Position numbers and translations under genes: made by a program | IMG/VR virus record: IMGVR_UViG_3300021132_000008 | Location: 1 to 32,338 of that record | Origin: a virus | Length of the DNA: 32,338 nucleotides | Direction: 5' to 3' (one strand) | Shown: in pieces, positions 28,548-32,338 of the stretch | How positions within the stretch are numbered: position 1 is the first letter of the stretch | Layout of the letters: each line of letters opens with the position of its first letter | The notes under the pieces: model-generated | What the model was told of the DNA's origin: nothing | What the model saw: the letters and a program-made list of their open reading frames with translations, nothing else | Databases searched by the model: none

Positions 28548-29147
28548 ATGAGAGTTCAAGAACGTTGCAGATTTGTCCCTGAAGGTTATGTTTTGTTGGC
28601 TCAAGACGAGGCTTTGGGTATTGAGGTTTTTGGAGATCCTGAGCGCAATGTCGCAAGGGGCTTCAGTGGTCGCAGAAATCGTGCTGACTTTGCCTACCGT
28701 TTCAACAATGCTGAGCGTATGAATGCTTACATTGCTGAATACATTGCCGGAATTGTTGCCCAGCGTGATCGTGTTGCCCAGCGTAGAGCTGAGCGTGTTG
28801 CAGCTAACCGTAATGCCGTTGTAAATGTCGGTGACATTTTCCAAGCGATGTGGGGTTACGATCAAACAAATATTGACTACTTTCAAGTTGTAGCGGTTAG
28901 TGGTCAAATGATGGAAGTTCGTGAGATCGGCTGCTTGAGCGAAGGTAACGGATTGCCTGACCAAGGCGTGTGCGTTCCAGCTCCTAACAATTTCAGGGGC
29001 GAGGCTAGAAGGGTTCGTATCCAAGCAAGCGGTGAAAGCGTGTTTTTCCGTTTCGCAAGCTATGCCAATGCTTACAGGATCAATCCTGTTGCAGTAGTGG
29101 CTGGGGTTCCGATTTACGAGCAAGCCAACTGGACAGCTTACGCATGA
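28548..29147 (+). CDS. Hypothetical protein, 199 residues, early-type expression
   Basis: Own promoter at 28481 and CACGAAAGGA leader. The N-terminal part has QERCRFVPEGYVLLAQDEAL; the middle (~60-95) is a very Arg/Ala-rich helix (IVAQRDRVAQRRAERVAANR); the C-terminal part has VVNVGDIFQAMWGYDQTNID, FQVVAVSGQMMEVREIG and FFRFASYANAYRINP. The last domain looks like a beta domain seen in other phage hypotheticals. No function assigned. Its TGA region overlaps the next ATG. Confidence 0.75.
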   Translation: MRVQERCRFVPEGYVLLAQDEALGIEVFGDPERNVARGFSGRRNRADFAYRFNNAERMNAYIAEYIAGIVAQRDRVAQRRAERVAANRNAVVNVGDIFQAMWGYDQTNIDYFQVVAVSGQMMEVREIGCLSEGNGLPDQGVCVPAPNNFRGEARRVRIQASGESVFFRFASYANAYRINPVAVVAGVPIYEQANWTAYA

Positions 29148-29356
29148 TGACCAACAAACGAAACAGAGGGGGGATGGGATACGTCCCCACTGCTCAGGAA
29201 ATTATTGAGGCACGAGGGCATTTATCCCAATCCAAATCAGCCAGTATGATCTATACTACTCAAGCACGTTGGAGTAATTACGAGACTGGCAAAAGCCGAA
29301 TGCACCCGGCATATTGGGAGCTATTCCTTAGAAAGAAAGGAGAAGAAAATGCCTAA
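29144..29356 (+). CDS. XRE/Cro-type helix-turn-helix protein
   Basis: A 70-residue protein: PTAQEIIEARGHLSQSKSAS then TTQARWSNYETGKSRMHPAYW, a XRE-type helix-turn-helix (the WSNYETGK segment is typical of the recognition helix and following turn), ending LFLRKKGEENA. Start overlaps the upstream stop (ATGA). Possibly controls the early promoters of this island. Role is from motif and context. Confidence 0.75.
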   Translation: MMTNKRNRGGMGYVPTAQEIIEARGHLSQSKSASMIYTTQARWSNYETGKSRMHPAYWELFLRKKGEENA

Positions 29357-29531
29357 AAAAATGAGTTTTGAAGAAGCTCGTGCCAAGTGGCTCAAAGAGC
29401 TTAATGGTCGAGACATGGCTGAATATGGCAATGATCTTGAAAAAGAGCAAGACGCAAAAGTGGCAAAGCTTATGACTCCTGAGTACCTAGCTAGTTGGGA
29501 AAAGGCAGACAAAGATGCCGAAGGCAAGTAA
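29349..29531 (+). CDS. Small charged helical protein, 60 residues
   Basis: ATG 29349 with AAAGGAGAAGAAA upstream, overlapping the XRE gene by 8 bases. FEEARAKWLKELNGRDMAEY then EKEQDAKVAKLMTPEYLAS: highly charged and helical. Overlaps the MuF gene by 17 bases. Function unknown. Confidence 0.65.
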   Translation: MPKKMSFEEARAKWLKELNGRDMAEYGNDLEKEQDAKVAKLMTPEYLASWEKADKDAEGK

Positions 29532-30345
29532 GAAGCCTGTAAATGGGATAGTCGGTGGAGCATTAAGACCTAATGCAAGTATTGCTGCCGACTACGCCAA
29601 GCCAACAGTAGATCTGATCGGCTTGATGTCTCGTGACGTTGAAAGACAGTTAAAAAAACTATTTAAAGAAAACAAGTTCGGGTTTGCTGAGGATGCTTCA
29701 ATCTCCAGTCAAGCCCGAATCCTTTTGAGTTGGCTGCTTGAGAAGTGGTCAAAACGCTTTAATGCTATCGCTAAGAGCTCTACGGAGCGCATGATAGAGC
29801 GCACTATTCGGAATTCAGCCGTAACGCTAGGAATGTCCTTAAAGGATGCCAGCGAGGATTTTAAGATCGATACTTCCTTCAGGAATGCTCAGATCAACGA
29901 TGTAATTAAAGCCAGCACTCAAGAAGCTGCAAACCTTATCAAAATAATTCCGCAAAAGTATCTTGCCGAAGTCCAAGGGCAAGTCATGCGAAGCATTACA
30001 ACTGGAAAGGGAATGGAGGATTTAGTCCCGTTCCTGACCAAAAAATACAATGGCAATATTCGTCATGCGAGAAATGTTGCGCTGGATCAGACTCGCAAGG
30101 CGTATCAATCGATCAATACCTCAAGACTTAAAACGCTTGGAGTAAAGAAGTTTATATGGATACACTCAGGCGGTGGTAAGGAGCCACGAGTGAATCATAT
30201 TAGAATGTCGGGTAATGAATATTCATTCGACAAACCACCCGTAATTGGGGTAATGTACGGGGAAGAAGTGCGGGGATTACCCGGTGATTTACCAAATTGC
30301 CGTTGTATTTGCAAACCAGTCATCAACTTTGATTTAGACGAATAA
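29515..30345 (+). CDS. MuF-like minor head protein
   Basis: A 276-residue protein with the Mu F signature near the end: NIRHARNVALDQTRKAYQSI, then KFIWIHSGGGKEPRVNHIRM, DKPPVIG and GDLPNCRCICKPVINFD. The N-terminal half is helical and binds portal or lumen. A few copies sit inside the capsid at the portal and may be ejected. Normally it lies right after the portal; here an early-gene island of about 2.3 kb separates them. Confidence 0.93.
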   Translation: MPKASKKPVNGIVGGALRPNASIAADYAKPTVDLIGLMSRDVERQLKKLFKENKFGFAEDASISSQARILLSWLLEKWSKRFNAIAKSSTERMIERTIRNSAVTLGMSLKDASEDFKIDTSFRNAQINDVIKASTQEAANLIKIIPQKYLAEVQGQVMRSITTGKGMEDLVPFLTKKYNGNIRHARNVALDQTRKAYQSINTSRLKTLGVKKFIWIHSGGGKEPRVNHIRMSGNEYSFDKPPVIGVMYGEEVRGLPGDLPNCRCICKPVINFDLDE

Positions 30346-30354
30346 GGAACCAAA

Positions 30355-30936
30355 ATGAAAGATCAATTAAACGCAGTAGAGTCAGCGAATATGAGCATTG
30401 CCTCAATCGCTGGCATGGGCGAATCTGCCCAAGCAGAAGGTGTTTACACTTTTAAATGCTTTGAATACGAAGGTGGTACTCTCTTGTGGGAAGACACAAT
30501 TGAAAACGTAGTTTGTACCCTTGGTAAAAACTTGATGCTACAAACAGCTTTGACTGGTTCTGCCTATACAGTAGTTGGTCCTTACATGGGATTGATTAGC
30601 TCTGTTGGCTATACAGCAGTTGCTGCTGGCGACACAATGGCTTCACATACAGGCTGGAACGAAGCTGGTTCAACTAATGCCCCAACATTTGCAGCTCGTA
30701 TTGCTCCTGCATTCGGCACTGCTGCTGCTGGCGCAATCTCTACTAGCTCTCCAACTAGCTTCACAATGACTGGCGCAGGTACTTTGGTCGGTGCGTTTAT
30801 CACTTACGGCACTGGCGCAGTTACTACATTGATGAGCACTGCAGGTACTTTATTGTCTGCTGGCGCATTCACTGGCGGTAATCAACCTGTCAATAGCGGT
30901 AACGTTGTTCAAGTTACTTACTCACTAAGCCTCTAA
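30355..30936 (+). CDS. Virion structural protein, possible head decoration/fibre
   Basis: A 193-residue Gly/Ala/Ser/Thr-rich protein with AAGGAACCAAA before its ATG. GVYTFKCFEYEGGTLLWEDT and NVVCTLGKNLMLQTALTGSA begin a beta-rich domain; the rest has GLISSVGYTAVAAGDTMASH and TGWNEAG, a pattern of phage head-fibre or structural proteins. Codon use is like that of the strongly expressed tube gene. Likely virion; exact place uncertain. Confidence 0.65.
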   Translation: MKDQLNAVESANMSIASIAGMGESAQAEGVYTFKCFEYEGGTLLWEDTIENVVCTLGKNLMLQTALTGSAYTVVGPYMGLISSVGYTAVAAGDTMASHTGWNEAGSTNAPTFAARIAPAFGTAAAGAISTSSPTSFTMTGAGTLVGAFITYGTGAVTTLMSTAGTLLSAGAFTGGNQPVNSGNVVQVTYSLSL

Positions 30937-30946
30937 GGAATAAATC

Positions 30947-31129
30947 ATGCCTAAATTTACACAAGGTCAAGAAGTATCTCAAATCATTACAGCACCTATT
31001 ACTGGTACTGTTGAAAAGTTTGCTTTTGACGAAAACACTGGCGAAATCGTATTTTTGGTAGCTTACAAAGACGCAGATGGTGAAGACCAAAAGCGTTATT
31101 TCAAAGAAACTGAAATCGCTGCCGTCTAA
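30947..31129 (+). CDS. Small SH3-like beta protein, 60 residues
   Basis: AAGGAATAAATC precedes the ATG. QGQEVSQIITAPITGTVEKF then EIVFLVAYKDADGEDQKRYF and KETEIAAV follow the pattern of a small beta barrel of KOW/SH3 style. Lies between two structural genes; may be a virion accessory or chaperone. Function unknown. Confidence 0.65.
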   Translation: MPKFTQGQEVSQIITAPITGTVEKFAFDENTGEIVFLVAYKDADGEDQKRYFKETEIAAV

Positions 31130-31131
31130 TC

Positions 31132-32338
31132 ATGACATTTTTATTAGTTAACCGGGTACGAGAAACCACAATTTCTCCCGGTACGGGTACAGCAACCCTC
31201 GCAGGTGCTGCTCTTGGCTATCAAACCTTCTCCGCAGGAGTTGGGGCAAATAACACGACTTATTATGTTATTGCCGATCAGAATGGGGCAAACTGGGAAG
31301 TGGGTTACGGCACTGTTGGCTCGGGTGGCACTACGCTTGCCCGTACTACAGTGCTGTCCTCGTCCAACGCTGGATCATTGGTGAACTTCTCCAGTGGTAC
31401 GCAGGACGTTTGGGTCGATTATCCGGCTAATAAAGCAGTATTTCAAGATTCAACTGGGACCGTATCTGTCCCAGTATTGTTGACAACTTCAACAACTAGT
31501 ACGACTCCAAATCTTAGTTTTAATGCGTCAAACACTGGTTTTGCTGTTGGTGCAAGTGTTTCAGGAAGTTATCTTCAGTCTCTTTTGCAAAACAAAAGCG
31601 GAACTGCTGGAGCTTCAGCTAATTACGTTTTAAGCAATGACTTAGGAACCGACTCTACCTATTACGGTGAATTCGGCATGAATTCTTCCGTATATAGTGC
31701 ATCAACTCCTTCGGATTTTTTCTCCATAAATAACGGAATTTATTTTTCGGGTCATGATGGAGATATAACCTTTGGCTCGGGCAATGGTTTTAAATCATAT
31801 TTTGCTTGGGGATCTTCAGGTCAATCTGCTCACGTTATTAACGTTTCAGGAGCTTTAGGGTTTTCCACTAATTTAGGAACTACTCCAGCATTAAGCGGAA
31901 CCACTGGATACGGTACTGCTGGTCAGGTTCCTGTAAGCGCAGGGTCAACTGGGGCAGTTTCTTGGAGCAGCACTCCAACATTGACCGGAACAAATTTTAC
32001 TGGCGTTCCCATTAGCACTGCAATTAGCGGTCTAGGTACTGGCGTTGCGTCAGCCTTGGCTATCGCTATTGGCTCTGCAGGTGCTCCAGTTACATTCAAC
32101 GGAGCTCTTGGCACTCCTTCAAGTGGGACATTAACAAATTGCACTTTTCCAACGCTTAATCAAAATACAACAGGTCAAGCTGGATCAGTAGCAAACTCTC
32201 ATACTGCCGGAACTGGTTTAAGCGGATCAACTTTTAATGGTTCAGCAGCGGTTACATGGACTCTTGCTACAGCTTATGGAGACTCAATCAATCCATACGC
32301 TTCTAAAACGGCAAACTACTTCTTAGCTGCTCCTAACG
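31132..32338 (+). CDS. Head or tail fibre protein, 3' end outside the window
   Basis: Open from ATG 31132 to the last base (402 codons) with no stop, so the C-terminus is missing. The first ~100 residues (MTFLLVNRVRETTISPGTGT, YYVIADQNGANWEVGYGTVG, then TTVLSSSNAGSLVNFSSGTQ) are a domain common in phage structural/fibre proteins. Repeating Gly/Ser/Thr fibre sequence follows, with GAPVTFNGALGTPSSGTLTN and GDSINPYASKTANYFLAAPN near the end, typical of fibres. Position after MuF suggests a head fibre, but tail fibre is possible. Confidence 0.8.
   Translation, partial: MTFLLVNRVRETTISPGTGTATLAGAALGYQTFSAGVGANNTTYYVIADQNGANWEVGYGTVGSGGTTLARTTVLSSSNAGSLVNFSSGTQDVWVDYPANKAVFQDSTGTVSVPVLLTTSTTSTTPNLSFNASNTGFAVGASVSGSYLQSLLQNKSGTAGASANYVLSNDLGTDSTYYGEFGMNSSVYSASTPSDFFSINNGIYFSGHDGDITFGSGNGFKSYFAWGSSGQSAHVINVSGALGFSTNLGTTPALSGTTGYGTAGQVPVSAGSTGAVSWSSTPTLTGTNFTGVPISTAISGLGTGVASALAIAIGSAGAPVTFNGALGTPSSGTLTNCTFPTLNQNTTGQAGSVANSHTAGTGLSGSTFNGSAAVTWTLATAYGDSINPYASKTANYFLAAPN

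Noticed and set aside
28530-29123. Leftward frame opposite the 199-residue gene
   Set aside because: Antisense shadow; the rightward gene has a promoter, leader motif and coherent protein features.
1-32338. Integrase, repressor or attachment site indicating a temperate phage
   Set aside because: No integrase-like or CI-like gene and no clear att repeat were seen; the small XRE protein alone is not enough.

Overview
This window is part of a tailed-phage (Caudoviricetes) genome with a contractile, myovirus-type tail. The sheath-like, tube, tape-measure and baseplate genes (hub, spike, gp25-like, J-like, I-like) establish this. A Gram-negative host is indicated by a nested Rz/Rz1 spanin pair. 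The moderate base composition, strong AAGGA ribosome sites and SSB/ERF/RusA/NinB gene set would suit a freshwater betaproteobacterial host, but that is inference. No integrase or lysogeny repressor was seen here, so lifestyle is unresolved.

Layout. (1) 1-10381, rightward: sheath-like C-terminus, tube, tail-assembly chaperone with a probable -1 frameshift (T TTT TTA), tape measure, baseplate genes, tail fibre and a fibre-assembly-like gene. Two HNH-AP2 homing endonuclease genes sit between baseplate genes. (2) 10394-12750, rightward: small proteins including a histone-H1-like Lys/Ala/Pro protein, membrane proteins (holin candidates), Rz with Rz1 nested inside, a GH24-type endolysin and a zinc-ribbon-like protein. 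(3) 12747-15181, leftward: a chain of very small genes, most overlapping by 4 bases, ending in a gene broken by an in-frame TAA. (4) 15208-18505, leftward: small early genes, then SSB, Gp157-like and ERF annealing genes, plus a ~330-base gene-free gap with a candidate structured RNA. (5) 18571-22218, rightward: RusA, a DUF1376 replication protein whose coding sequence contains 12-base iterons (possible origin), a lambda P-like candidate, winged-helix protein, NinB, HNH and a possible late regulator. (6) 22222-27173: structured DNA/RNA upstream of the terminase, TerS, TerL, and a 921-residue portal whose C-terminus is a zeta-like P-loop kinase domain. (7) 27154-29531: an island of small early-type genes on both strands between portal and MuF. 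(8) 29515-32338: MuF head protein, structural proteins and a truncated fibre gene.

The DNA genes form a lambda/Rac-like recombination-replication toolkit (ERF + SSB + RusA + NinB; initiator + loader). The early and accessory genes on both strands share a 10-base leader, CACGAAAGGA, just before the start codon (14 genes plus one orphan copy inside the candidate structured RNA), and several share near-identical promoters. The virion and lysis genes lack it. This shared promoter/leader design, the orphan RNA and the portal-kinase fusion are the most unusual things here.
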